Assembly: GCF_902506345.1 (NCBI RefSeq)
Contig: NZ_LR733413.1
Location: 3,049,198 to 3,113,197, forward strand
Length of the DNA stretch: 64,000 nucleotides
Direction: 5' to 3'
Source: Flavobacterium sp. 9R
GTDB lineage: Bacteria > Bacteroidota > Bacteroidia > Flavobacteriales > Flavobacteriaceae
The stretch's first letter is position 1. Every line of letters starts with the position of its first letter. Made by a program: the position numbers and the translations under genes. The notes beneath the pieces were generated by a model. The model did no database searches and had not been told where the DNA came from. It saw nothing but the letters and a program-made list of their open reading frames with translations. Shown piece by piece: positions 7,844-16,353 of the stretch.

Positions 7844-9707
7844 GCATCCTAAAGATACTTCTGCGGTTGCCGCAGTTTTGTTTAAAAAAGGGAGAATGGA
7901 GTTAATGCTTTCTCAAAAACACGGTTTTATGTTAAACACCATAGTTAAAATGAAACTGAAAGTTTATAAGAAAGAGGGATATCAATGGGGTGTTGAAAAA
8001 ATTAAACTATATGCTACTGAAAAAGTCAAGGAGGAAATATCTTTTATAAAAGCTTCAACTTATAACCTAGTTAATGGAGTAGTTGTAGAGTCCAAAATGG
8101 ATGATAAAGCCACTTTTGATAATAGAATTAATAAGTTTTGGAATCAAAAGAACATAGTTTTTCCCAATGTAAAAGAGGGTTCAGTAATCGAATACGAATA
8201 CTCTATAAAAACTCCTTTTTACAAACGTCCACGTGATTGGAATTTTCAAACGGAAATACCAGTTAATTATTCAGAATACAAAACAATAATTCCAGAATTT
8301 TATATATACAATACGATAACCAAAGGTTTTTTTTCACCGAAGATTGATTTCAAATTGAAAGAGAAGAAGGCTACTTTAGAGATATCTAGTCTTCTTAGAA
8401 TTGAGGAGTATAAAGAAAAACACACAACTTATATACTTGAAAATTTACCTGCTTTAAGGAATGAAATTTATGTAAATAATGTAAATGATTATTGTTCTAG
8501 TCTCATCCAGCAAATGGCCTCTGGTGATTTTAAGATTAGGGATGAAAAAGAAGAGGCTGAACAATGGAATAAAGTACTTCAGTCAATTTATGATTTGGAG
8601 TTTGCTAAAGAGTTAAGCCAAAACACTTTTTTTGAACAAGATATTAAACCTTTAATTGTTTCCCTATCCACCCCAGAGGAAAAAATAATAGCTATTTTAT
8701 CATATGTAAAAAATAATATAAAGTGGAATGGTGACCTAGGTTATGAAGCAGAAAATGGCATTAAAAAAGCTTTTAAAATTAAATCTGGTAATATAGGAGA
8801 TATTAATATACTGCTTACGAGTATGCTAATATATGCAGGCTTAGATGCAAACCTAGTTCTTAGTAGTACTCGTGAAAACGGAATTGCAGCTTTTCCTGTA
8901 ACTTCAGCTTTTGATTATGTTATTTCTTCAGTAAAAACTCCTGACAAAATTTTTTTATTAGATGCTTCTGAATATAATAGTATGCCCAATATTTTGCCTC
9001 TTCGGGTAATAAATTGGTATGGGTATTTAATTGTAAACAAAGGGAACTCGCAAAAGATTAATTTAGTAAAAAGTGAAAGTTCTTATAAATTTACTTCAAT
9101 GAATTTCGAGATAGCTCCTGATGGAGTGGTAAAAGGTAAATTAAAGCAACAGCAAAATAACCACAACGCAATGTTATATCGGGACTACGTGGCTAATGAA
9201 AACTTAGAATCGTATATAGAAAAATTAGAAATTGAAAGTGGAAAGATAGAAATTAAGGATTATCATAGAGAAAATGTAAATGAATTACAAAAGCCAATAG
9301 TAGAATATTTTTCCTTTTCTGGAAATAGTTTATGTGAAGTAATTCATAATAAAATCTACTTTAGTCCTATGTTGTTTTTTGCTTTAAAAGAAAATCCTTT
9401 TAAACAAGAAACGAGAGAGTATCCGATAGAGTATGATTTTCCATTTGAAAATAAGTATCAGATTAATGTTAGAATTCCAGAAGGATATAGTATTGAGAGT
9501 GTACCAAATCCCATTGAGATTTCAATCATTGAGGATATTGCAAAATTTAAGTTCTTAACAAAAGTTATTGATAATGAAATTCAGATTTCAGTTGTTCATC
9601 AAATAAGAGAATCAGTTATTAAGGCTCAAAATTATGATTTGCTAAAAGAATACTATCAAAGAATCATCGAAAAGCAGAACGAAAAAATAGTCTTGAAAAA
9701 GGCTTAG
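7734..9707 (+). CDS. Exported DUF3857/transglutaminase-like paralogue, catalytic residues replaced
   Basis: Fourth and last member, 657 residues, with the same signal peptide as the third except for one residue. In overall sequence the mature protein resembles the second member more (for example the shared PRDWNFQTEIPVNYSEYKT-type stretch and FKQETREYPIEY), so N-terminus and body appear to have different histories. The core reads SGNIGDIN at the cysteine site and AFDYVIS at the histidine site, with the aspartate kept in LLDAS. The catalytic triad is thus absent. It ends in the tail EKQNEKIVLKKA common to the array. No terminator is obvious before the MazG-type gene. Confidence 0.85.
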   Translation: MIRKIVTLLFVLSFTIIGKAQDFQLGKVTVEELQEKRHPKDTSAVAAVLFKKGRMELMLSQKHGFMLNTIVKMKLKVYKKEGYQWGVEKIKLYATEKVKEEISFIKASTYNLVNGVVVESKMDDKATFDNRINKFWNQKNIVFPNVKEGSVIEYEYSIKTPFYKRPRDWNFQTEIPVNYSEYKTIIPEFYIYNTITKGFFSPKIDFKLKEKKATLEISSLLRIEEYKEKHTTYILENLPALRNEIYVNNVNDYCSSLIQQMASGDFKIRDEKEEAEQWNKVLQSIYDLEFAKELSQNTFFEQDIKPLIVSLSTPEEKIIAILSYVKNNIKWNGDLGYEAENGIKKAFKIKSGNIGDINILLTSMLIYAGLDANLVLSSTRENGIAAFPVTSAFDYVISSVKTPDKIFLLDASEYNSMPNILPLRVINWYGYLIVNKGNSQKINLVKSESSYKFTSMNFEIAPDGVVKGKLKQQQNNHNAMLYRDYVANENLESYIEKLEIESGKIEIKDYHRENVNELQKPIVEYFSFSGNSLCEVIHNKIYFSPMLFFALKENPFKQETREYPIEYDFPFENKYQINVRIPEGYSIESVPNPIEISIIEDIAKFKFLTKVIDNEIQISVVHQIRESVIKAQNYDLLKEYYQRIIEKQNEKIVLKKA

Positions 9708-9755
9708 TCGTCTTTGTTTCGACTATCAATCCTTCCAAACTTTATAGACTTTAGT

Positions 9756-9763
9756 TACCTTTG
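9756..9763 (+). promoter_or_regulatory. -7 element upstream of the MazG-type gene
   Basis: TACCTTTG matches TAnnTTTG, 17 bases before the ATG at 9781. It suggests the MazG-type gene has its own promoter separate from the DUF3857 array. No good TTG at -33. Confidence 0.45.
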
Positions 9764-9780
9764 AGGCAAAATAAGCTATT

Positions 9781-10107
9781 ATGAACTTGAAAAATGCGCA
9801 ACTAGACGTAGATAACTGGATTAAAGAACATGGTGTTCGTTATTTTAACGAATTGACGAATTTGGCTCAGCTAACTGAAGAAGTAGGCGAGGTAGCCCGA
9901 ATCATTGCTCGCCGTTATGGAGAACAGTCCGAGAAAGAAAGCGATAAAAACAAAGACTTAGGCGAAGAATTGGCCGATGTTGTTTTTGTTGTATTGTGTT
10001 TGGCCAATCAAACAGGAATTGATTTGCAAGCCGCTTTTGATAAAAAAATGGATTTGAAATCTGTTCGAGATAAAAATCGTCACAAAAACAACGAAAAACT
10101 AAAATAA
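9781..10107 (+). CDS. MazG-like nucleotide pyrophosphohydrolase
   Basis: A 108-residue all-alpha NTP pyrophosphohydrolase of the short MazG-like type. The two acidic metal-binding motifs are visible: QLTEEVGEVARII (about 31-43), giving EExxE, and DLGEELADVVFVVLCLA (about 59-75), giving the ExxD pair. Such proteins hydrolyse NTPs or damaged/non-canonical nucleotides to NMP and pyrophosphate; the exact substrate cannot be read from sequence. It stands alone between its own -7 element and a hairpin repeat that separates it from aroA. Confidence 0.88.
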   Translation: MNLKNAQLDVDNWIKEHGVRYFNELTNLAQLTEEVGEVARIIARRYGEQSEKESDKNKDLGEELADVVFVVLCLANQTGIDLQAAFDKKMDLKSVRDKNRHKNNEKLK

Positions 10108-10130
10108 TTAGTCAAGGCTAAATTGTGAAT

Positions 10131-10198
10131 TGTGAGTTGTGAATTGTAAATTGCAGCCCAAAAAAATAGTGGAGTTGCCTATCAATTCACAACTCACA
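10131..10198. repeat. Long inverted repeat between the MazG-type gene and aroA
   Basis: The left arm 10131-10146 and right arm 10183-10198 (CAATTCACAACTCACA) are perfect 16-bp reverse complements around a 36-base loop. The left side also contains short direct repeats of the TTGTGAATT/TTGTGAGTT type. There is no T-run directly after it, so it is not a classical terminator. It may act as an mRNA-end stabiliser or be a small dispersed repeat. Confidence 0.8.
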
Positions 10199-10214
10199 AC
10201 TCATATTTAAAGCT

Positions 10215-11459
10215 ATGAATTTACAAATACATTCTGCAATTTCAACTCTCAATGCTACTATTTCAATCACAGGTTCCAAAAGCGAAACCAATAGATTGTT
10301 ATTGTTGCAGGCATTATATCCCAATCTTGTTTTGACGAATACTTCGAATTCTGATGATTCAGAAGTGATGACCAAAGCCTTGCAGAATACTCAGTTTTCG
10401 GGTGCTGATTCCCAACTTATAGATATTCATCACGCAGGAACTGCAATGCGTTTCTTAACGGCTTTTTTTGCAGTAAGCGAAGGAAAAGAAGTGATTTTGA
10501 CAGGCTCTCAGCGTATGACGGAGCGCCCTATAAAAGTATTGGTTGAAGCATTGCAGCAATTAGGTGCTCAGATAGCTTACGAGAAAGAAGTAGGATTCCC
10601 ACCTATCCGAATCAAAGGGCAAAAAATAACCCAATCCAAAGTTAGTATTCCTGCCAATGTGAGTAGCCAATACATTTCGGCACTTTTACTAGTAGCTCCA
10701 AAACTAGAAAACGGAATCGAATTGACATTGGTTGGCGAAATTACTTCTGTTCCTTATATCAAAATGACCTTGGCTTTGCTGAATGAAATTGGTGTCGAAA
10801 CTAAATTCGAAGAAAATGTCATCACAGTTAAACCATTAACAACAAACTCAAAACAACAAACGCTAACAGTCGAATCCGATTGGAGTTCTGCGTCTTACTT
10901 TTTCAGTTTGGCAGCTTTGTCGAACGAAGCTACTATCGTATTGAATAGCTATAAAGAATCAAGTTTGCAAGGCGATTCGGCTTTAGTTGAAATCTACGCC
11001 AAAATGGGAGTCGAAGCTCGTTTTGAAGCAAACCAACTGACCTTAGTGAAACAACCTAATTTCGATTATCAATCGGTTACTTTTGATTTGAATAATACAC
11101 CAGATATTGCGCAAACCATTGTAGTTACTTGTTTGGGACTTGGTATAGGTTGTCATTTAACTGGACTACATACCCTAAAAATCAAAGAAACCGACCGTTT
11201 GGAAGCGCTACGAATTGAACTAACAAAATTAGGCGCAGCCATTACTGTTACTAATGATAGTTTGACTTTAGAACCTTCTAAATCCATTTTGCCTAATATC
11301 GCCATAGATACCTATAACGACCATCGTATGGCTATGGCTTTCGCTCCTTTAGCCTTGCGCGTTCCTATTATCATAAACAATGCTGAGGTGGTTTCTAAAT
11401 CGTATCCAGATTTCTGGACAGATTTAACAACTCTTGGATTTCAATCTGCTGAGGTCTAA
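10215..11459 (+). CDS. aroA: 3-phosphoshikimate 1-carboxyvinyltransferase (EPSP synthase)
   Basis: AroA joins shikimate 3-phosphate and phosphoenolpyruvate in the chorismate pathway to aromatic amino acids. The 414-residue length is normal. Family motifs are present: GSKSETNRLLLLQAL (19-33) with the conserved Lys and Arg, HAGTAMRFLTAFFA (about 75-88) replacing the usual NAGTAMR, the ERPIKVL segment, and near the C-terminus LKIKETDRLEAL and YNDHRMAMAFAPL. The start ATG follows the inverted repeat by 16 bases. Its downstream hairpin (11475-11519) may end the transcript. Confidence 0.96.
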   Translation: MNLQIHSAISTLNATISITGSKSETNRLLLLQALYPNLVLTNTSNSDDSEVMTKALQNTQFSGADSQLIDIHHAGTAMRFLTAFFAVSEGKEVILTGSQRMTERPIKVLVEALQQLGAQIAYEKEVGFPPIRIKGQKITQSKVSIPANVSSQYISALLLVAPKLENGIELTLVGEITSVPYIKMTLALLNEIGVETKFEENVITVKPLTTNSKQQTLTVESDWSSASYFFSLAALSNEATIVLNSYKESSLQGDSALVEIYAKMGVEARFEANQLTLVKQPNFDYQSVTFDLNNTPDIAQTIVVTCLGLGIGCHLTGLHTLKIKETDRLEALRIELTKLGAAITVTNDSLTLEPSKSILPNIAIDTYNDHRMAMAFAPLALRVPIIINNAEVVSKSYPDFWTDLTTLGFQSAEV

Positions 11460-11474
11460 TTTAATACTCTAATC

Positions 11475-11519
11475 TACAACGCTTTTCTTTTTATTTAATT
11501 TACAAAGTAAAGCGTTGTA
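11475..11519. terminator. Inverted repeat after aroA, possible terminator
   Basis: The arms 11475-11485 (TACAACGCTTT) and 11509-11519 are perfect 11-bp reverse complements with a 23-base AT-rich loop. The T-run is inside the loop rather than after the stem, so termination is only probable. Confidence 0.45.
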
Positions 11520-11563
11520 AAGAGGCGTGTTTGTTACGAAAATTAAAATAAACACCAAAACAC

Positions 11564-11595
11564 TTGACAACGCCTATCTCGTAATCGTATATTTG
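11564..11595 (+). promoter_or_regulatory. Promoter of queA
   Basis: A -33 TTG at 11564-11566 and a -7 TATATTTG at 11588-11595 are separated by 21 bases, close to the Bacteroidota optimum. The queA ATG lies 63 bases further on. Confidence 0.65.
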
Positions 11596-11658
11596 CAGCC
11601 AGATTTTTATTAAGTCAGCAAGTCTTAATACTTACTTCTAATATCTTAATACTCAAAT

Positions 11659-12708
11659 ATGAAATTATCCCACTTTAACTTCAATTTACCCAAAGAACTT
11701 TTAGCCGAATTTCCTGCAGAAAATAGAGACGAATCTCGTTTAATGGTAATCGATAGAAAAAAACAAACCATCGAGCACAGAATGTTCAAAGACGTAATTG
11801 ATTATTTTGATGATGGCGATGTTTTAATCTTAAACAATACCAAAGTTTTCCCTGCTCGTTTGTACGGAAATAAAGAAAAAACGGGAGCTAGAATCGAAGT
11901 TTTCTTGTTGAGAGAATTGAATGCTGAACAAAGATTATGGGATGTATTGGTAGACCCAGCTCGTAAAATCCGTATCGGAAACAAATTGTATTTTGGTGAC
12001 GACGACTCTTTAGTAGCTGAGGTGATTGACAATACAACTTCTCGTGGTAGAACCCTTCGTTTTTTATATGACGGTTCTTACGAAGAATTCAGAAATAAAT
12101 TGACAGAATTGGGAGAAACACCAATCCCAAAATACATCAACAGAGAGGTAACTCCAGAAGATGCAGACCGTTACCAAACTATTTATGCTAAAGAAGAAGG
12201 AGCTGTAGCTGCACCAACAGCAGGTTTGCACTTCTCAAAACATCTTTTAAAACGTTTGGAAATCAAAGGCGCAAAATTTGCCGAAGTGACTTTACACGTA
12301 GGTTTAGGAACTTTCAATCCTGTTGAGGTAGAAGATTTATCCAAACACAAAATGGATTCTGAAGAGTTAAAAATTACTCAAGAAGCTTGTGATATTGTGA
12401 ACGAAGCAAAAGCCAACAAGAAAAGAATTTGTGCTGTTGGAACTACTTCAATGCGTGCAATCGAAAGTTCAGTTTCTTCTCAAAACACTTTAAATCCTTA
12501 CGATGGTTGGACCAATAAATTCATCTTTCCACCGCACGATTTCAGTATTGCTACCTGTATGATTACCAATTTTCATACGCCAAAATCAACGTTGTTAATG
12601 ATGATTTCTGCTTTTTGTGGTCACGATTTAATGCGCAAAGCTTACGATGAAGCCATCAAAGAAGGATACAAATTCTACTCTTATGGAGACGCTATGTTGA
12701 TTCTTTAA
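11659..12708 (+). CDS. queA: S-adenosylmethionine:tRNA ribosyltransferase-isomerase
   Basis: QueA transfers and isomerises the ribosyl group of SAM onto 7-aminomethyl-7-deazaguanine at tRNA position 34, giving epoxyqueuosine. The 349-residue length is standard. Conserved stretches include the N-terminal [22 protein letters not shown], the central [15 protein letters not shown] (about 184-198), and the C-terminal [11 protein letters not shown] and [20 protein letters not shown]. It has its own promoter and a downstream terminator. QueE, an earlier enzyme of the same pathway, is encoded at 31423-32055. Confidence 0.97.
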   Translation: MKLSHFNFNLPKELLAEFPAENRDESRLMVIDRKKQTIEHRMFKDVIDYFDDGDVLILNNTKVFPARLYGNKEKTGARIEVFLLRELNAEQRLWDVLVDPARKIRIGNKLYFGDDDSLVAEVIDNTTSRGRTLRFLYDGSYEEFRNKLTELGETPIPKYINREVTPEDADRYQTIYAKEEGAVAAPTAGLHFSKHLLKRLEIKGAKFAEVTLHVGLGTFNPVEVEDLSKHKMDSEELKITQEACDIVNEAKANKKRICAVGTTSMRAIESSVSSQNTLNPYDGWTNKFIFPPHDFSIATCMITNFHTPKSTLLMMISAFCGHDLMRKAYDEAIKEGYKFYSYGDAMLIL

Positions 12709-12731
12709 ATCACATAAAAACATATTCAATT

Positions 12732-12762
12732 AATCTCGTCAGCAATGGCGAGATTTTTTTTT
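12732..12762 (+). terminator. Rho-independent terminator of queA
   Basis: A 7-bp perfect stem (12732-12738 with 12749-12755) and a 10-base loop are followed by an unbroken T-run to 12762. Confidence 0.85.
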
Positions 12763-12904
12763 GGGCGTATTACGGGCTGTACATTTCAATAAAGAGCGCT
12801 GGCACTAACTATTGCTCCTACTGCGGGAGCTTCCGTTGGTCGCTTCCTCGTTAGGGCAATACTACAGTGCCAGCGCTCTTTATTTCCATTACCATCCCTA
12901 ACGC
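12763..12904 (+). repeat. Extragenic palindromic element, copy 1 (plus orientation)
   Basis: The element begins GGGCGTATTACGGGCTGTAC and ends CCATCCCTAACGC. Inside are perfect 19-bp inverted arms at 12788-12806 and 12866-12884 (core AAAGAGCGCTGGCACT) around a 59-base loop that itself can fold (GCTCC...GGGAGC). The G+C content is clearly higher than the surroundings. Copies with the same ends but different interiors are at 23164-23275 and 35868-35949. No protein-coding content is apparent. Confidence 0.8.
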
Positions 12905-12933
12905 AACTCCTTTTCAAAAGACATTTTTGCAAT

Positions 12934-12962
12934 TTGTAGCTAACCTTTTTTTACTACATTTA
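12934..12962 (+). promoter_or_regulatory. Probable promoter of kynU
   Basis: TTG at 12934-12936, an 18-base spacer, then TACATTTA at 12955-12962, one mismatch from TAnnTTTG. It lies 18 bases before the kynU ATG chosen here. Confidence 0.45.
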
Positions 12963-12980
12963 CCCTTCAAAACAACTTTT

Positions 12981-14273
12981 ATGAATTTCAAAAATACGCT
13001 CGAATTTGCACAGCAATTAGATGCACAAGATTCGTTGAGAAGCTATCAAAACGAATTTATTTTTCCGCAAGTCAATAACCAAAAAGTAATTTATTTTACT
13101 GGAAACTCTCTTGGTTTGCAACCCAAAAGAACCAAAACCTATGTTGATGAAGTAATGAACGATTGGGCCAATCTTGCTGTTGAAGGTCATTTCTATGCCG
13201 ACAAACCTTGGTGGGATTACCACGAACGCTTTGCAGCACCATTAAGTAAAATTGTAGGAGCCTTACCTAGCGAAGTAACGGTGATGAATACCCTAACGGT
13301 CAATCTTCACTTGTTGATGGTTTCTTTTTATAAGCCTACGGCTAAAAGGTATAAAATCATTTGTGAAGAAAAAGCCTTTCCTTCAGACCAATATATGTTT
13401 CAGAGTCAGGTGCAATTTCACGCTCAAAACAGCGGCATTAACGCAAACGATGCCATAGTTGAAATCAAACGTAGAGAAGGAGAGCATAACATTCGTATCG
13501 AAGATATTATTAGTAAAATAAACGAAGTAGGCGATGAGTTGGCGTTGGTTTTAATCGGAGGAGTGAATTATTATACCGGCCAAGTTTTTGATATTAAAAC
13601 CATCACTGCTGCAGGTCATAAAGTAGGAGCAAAAGTAGGATGGGACCTAGCACACGCAGCAGGAAATATCAAACTAGAACTACACGATTGGAATGTTGAT
13701 TTTGCCGCTTGGTGCAGTTACAAGTATATGAACTCAGGTCCGGGAAATGCTTCGGGTTGTTTTGTACATCAAAAACATCACAACGACAGTACCTTGGCTA
13801 GATTCGCAGGCTGGTGGGGACATAACAAAGAAAGACGTTTCAAAATGGAACCTCAATTTGACCCTGTTCACGGAGCAGACGGTTGGCAAATTAGTAATTT
13901 ACCTATTTTATCCTTAGCGCCTTATTTGGCTTCGGTTCATTTATTTGACGAAGTTGGGATGGAGGCATTGATTAAAAAACGTGACCATATTACTTCTTAT
14001 TTAGAATTTATTTTGCACGAAATAGATAAAGAAGTAGACAGTACTTTTGAGATTATCACTCCAAGTAATCCTGAGGAACGAGCTTCGCAATTGTCTGTTT
14101 TTTTACACGGTGAAGGACGCAGTTTGTTCGATTATTTGATGAAAAATGGTGTAATCACAGATTGGAGAGAACCCAACGTTATTCGTTTAGCACCTGTTCC
14201 TTTGTATACTTCTTATGAAGATATGTACCATTTTGGACAAATCCTCAAGCGTGGTATTTTAGAGAAAAAGTAA
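12981..14273 (+). CDS. kynU: Kynureninase
   Basis: KynU is a PLP enzyme that cleaves kynurenine or 3-hydroxykynurenine to anthranilate or 3-hydroxyanthranilate plus alanine. The 430-residue protein starts at the ATG before NFKNTLEFAQQLDAQD. An upstream in-frame start at 12867 would lie inside the extragenic repeat and add a non-homologous stretch, so it was rejected. Motifs include TGNSLGLQPK near the N-terminus, WDLAHAAGN, CSYKYMNSGPG carrying the PLP lysine, and FAGWWGHN. Together with kmo at 21224 it suggests de novo NAD synthesis from tryptophan. Confidence 0.95.
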   Translation: MNFKNTLEFAQQLDAQDSLRSYQNEFIFPQVNNQKVIYFTGNSLGLQPKRTKTYVDEVMNDWANLAVEGHFYADKPWWDYHERFAAPLSKIVGALPSEVTVMNTLTVNLHLLMVSFYKPTAKRYKIICEEKAFPSDQYMFQSQVQFHAQNSGINANDAIVEIKRREGEHNIRIEDIISKINEVGDELALVLIGGVNYYTGQVFDIKTITAAGHKVGAKVGWDLAHAAGNIKLELHDWNVDFAAWCSYKYMNSGPGNASGCFVHQKHHNDSTLARFAGWWGHNKERRFKMEPQFDPVHGADGWQISNLPILSLAPYLASVHLFDEVGMEALIKKRDHITSYLEFILHEIDKEVDSTFEIITPSNPEERASQLSVFLHGEGRSLFDYLMKNGVITDWREPNVIRLAPVPLYTSYEDMYHFGQILKRGILEKK

Positions 14274-14292
14274 TGACATACCTATAAAATCC

Positions 14293-14327
14293 AAAAGTCG
14301 GTTAGAATAATCTAGCCGACTTTTTTT
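14293..14327 (+). terminator. Rho-independent terminator of kynU
   Basis: A stem of about 12 bp (one G-U) with a 4-base ATAA loop, arms around AAGTCGGTTAGA and TCTAGCCGACTT, followed by seven T residues. Confidence 0.88.
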
Positions 14328-14479
14328 ATGTAATAAAATGAACAGGAACGACAAAATATAGGGAGAAGCTTATAACTAATTCAGGTGCTTCTATACTCAT
14401 AAAATCTAGTACAGGTACATACTAAATGGTGCTTTGAGTAGCATTCATTTGTCTCAAACGCTGCTAATTCTACTATTCT

Positions 14480-16279
14480 TTATTTTACTTCTATAAAATT
14501 TAATTCTTGTTGAAAAGCGTGTAATTGCATTTCTAGTTCTTTAGTAATCGATTCAAAATAGCTTGTTTTTGGTAGCAGATTTTGATAATAACTAATTCCT
14601 TCTAACATATTTTTTTTGAATGATTGCAGTTTTTTTACTTGTGCCGCAGTTGATTCTGAAGCAACAGTTTTGCATTCATTTTTGAAATAATCCAAGTACA
14701 TCTTTAGTTCTTTGATGAACACGTTTGGACGATTAGTCACTCGAAGCACTGTATCATTTCCATAAATGTGTTGAATCATTTTTTTCAAAGAAACCTCTTG
14801 GTCAAAATAAGCTAAATTCGGTCCAGGACATGCTACAATTCCTTGGTCTTGCCCTTTTATTGGAATATTGTTCTCCAAGTAAGAAGCATTGGCTAATCCA
14901 ACACACAGACAAGATTTTTCGGTAATGCTGTTTTTGCAACTTTCATATTGTTCTAGACTGAGTGTTTGCTTTTTCTCTTCAAGAGTAGCCAGTTGTTCGT
15001 CTTGAAATTTTTTCGAAGCGGTACAAATACCATTGCCCTCTGCATCTTTATGCAAAGCCAAGAATTTCTTTGGACACGAACTACCTGCTTTATTGGCTTG
15101 TATGCGTTTTTCTCTTACAATTTCATTACTAGTTCCTCTCAAGGTGTTAAAAGGAACGCCTAAAGGTGAAATGTGGCTCAAGTAAAAATCATTTTCTTTG
15201 GCTTCCGCCAATAATTTTCGGGTATTGTTGTCTACAGAAGTAGCTTCGGGAACCAATAAAAATGGGGAACCCCATCCTACAGAGTCTACCTGATAATGTT
15301 CTAATAAAAAGTTATGTTCTGAAGCTGTTCCTACACCACCTTGAACCGTAATTTTTAATTCTAAAGGTGATTCTGGAACGGGAAGTTCTTTTTGTCCCAA
15401 TGCTTTAACCATTAAATCGTGTGCTGATTGGATGAGTTGCTCTTTCTTTTGTTTGAATTCTTCCAAAATGGGTCCTAGTAAAAAACCATCGGTGGCAAAA
15501 GCATGACCTCCACAATTTAATCCAGATTCAATACGATATTCTGAAACCCAAAGGCCTTTTTTAGCTAGAAAATTACCTTGTATCATCGCGGAACGGAAAT
15601 CGCTAACTTTTAGCGTTATCTTCTTCTTTAGGGTATTATTCAAATCAGGAAAGAAACAAGAAAAGTTCTCGAAATAGCTGTACAATCTTGGATTCATTCC
15701 GGCACTTAAAACAACAGAAGAAGCTAAATTGCTGTTTGCAAACCCTCTTAGAGCTGCATGAGCATCATTGAATTCTACTGGTAATTGCTCTTTGCCTACA
15801 GAATTGTCCTTGTCTAGTTTGGTCATGATATTTACATCAATGGCACCAGGTGTTAGCTGATTCTCAATATAATGTTTTAGGTTTTCTTTAAAAGCGATAC
15901 CTTCATCCATCAATTGTAAAAAACCTTTTTTTAAATCAGATGTATTGGGTAGCTGCGCGATGTAATTGTCTAAAGCCTGTTTGCTCTCAACCAATTCTGT
16001 CTTGAAGTCTTCGAATTTTTTCTTTACAATACGATCTACTAGATTAAGATAGGATGTAATTCGTTCGGCTCTATAGTCGTGGATTTTCTGAGTGATTTCT
16101 TTGTAAGGAATCTCAAATTTTTCGCTGTAAAAAGCATTCATTTTTTCGATTAATTCATCATCCGCAATTGAAATTACCGAAGAAATTCCATAATGAGCGA
16201 CACGAATAGGACTGTCTATAGTATAAGCCAATCCCATCACAGGGATGTGAAAAGTATGTGGTGATTTTTTGTTGGTCAT
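14480..16279 (-). CDS. Unrecognised TIM-barrel flavoenzyme-like protein with clustered cysteines
   Basis: I do not recognise a named family. The 599-residue start is the ATG before TNKKSPHTFHIPV; an upstream TTG at 16306 falls inside a promoter-like TTTG and was rejected. The middle resembles nitronate-monooxygenase/IMPDH-type FMN-binding barrels: SGLNCGGHAFATDG at about 252-265 and QGGVGTASEH (about 313-322) followed by VGWGSPFLLVPEA, like the phosphate-binding 'GGIGT..E...GT.F' pattern. The following ~90 residues hold six cysteines (about 402, 419, 448, 457, 459, 485), including a CLC pair, which could bind a metal or Fe-S cluster. The N-terminal ~150 residues are helical and charged. It is the last gene of the flavin reductase-photolyase operon, 74 bases after the photolyase, so a flavin-dependent role is plausible but unproven. 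Confidence 0.6.
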   Translation of the reverse strand: MTNKKSPHTFHIPVMGLAYTIDSPIRVAHYGISSVISIADDELIEKMNAFYSEKFEIPYKEITQKIHDYRAERITSYLNLVDRIVKKKFEDFKTELVESKQALDNYIAQLPNTSDLKKGFLQLMDEGIAFKENLKHYIENQLTPGAIDVNIMTKLDKDNSVGKEQLPVEFNDAHAALRGFANSNLASSVVLSAGMNPRLYSYFENFSCFFPDLNNTLKKKITLKVSDFRSAMIQGNFLAKKGLWVSEYRIESGLNCGGHAFATDGFLLGPILEEFKQKKEQLIQSAHDLMVKALGQKELPVPESPLELKITVQGGVGTASEHNFLLEHYQVDSVGWGSPFLLVPEATSVDNNTRKLLAEAKENDFYLSHISPLGVPFNTLRGTSNEIVREKRIQANKAGSSCPKKFLALHKDAEGNGICTASKKFQDEQLATLEEKKQTLSLEQYESCKNSITEKSCLCVGLANASYLENNIPIKGQDQGIVACPGPNLAYFDQEVSLKKMIQHIYGNDTVLRVTNRPNVFIKELKMYLDYFKNECKTVASESTAAQVKKLQSFKKNMLEGISYYQNLLPKTSYFESITKELEMQLHAFQQELNFIEVK

Positions 16280-16353
16280 GTATTTATAGCATTTTATTCC
16301 CTGCAAATATTGTCAATTGCATTGGTTAAAAAACTGATAAATATCATACAGGT

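Noticed and set aside
12867..12980. N-terminal extension of kynU from an ATG at 12867
   Set aside because: It starts inside the right arm of the extragenic repeat and encodes a stretch unlike kynureninase; the ATG at 12981 gives the normal family N-terminus.
16280..16306. TTG start for the Cys-rich protein at 16306 (minus)
   Set aside because: It sits in a TATTTG promoter-like stretch and adds residues before a good ATG at 16279.
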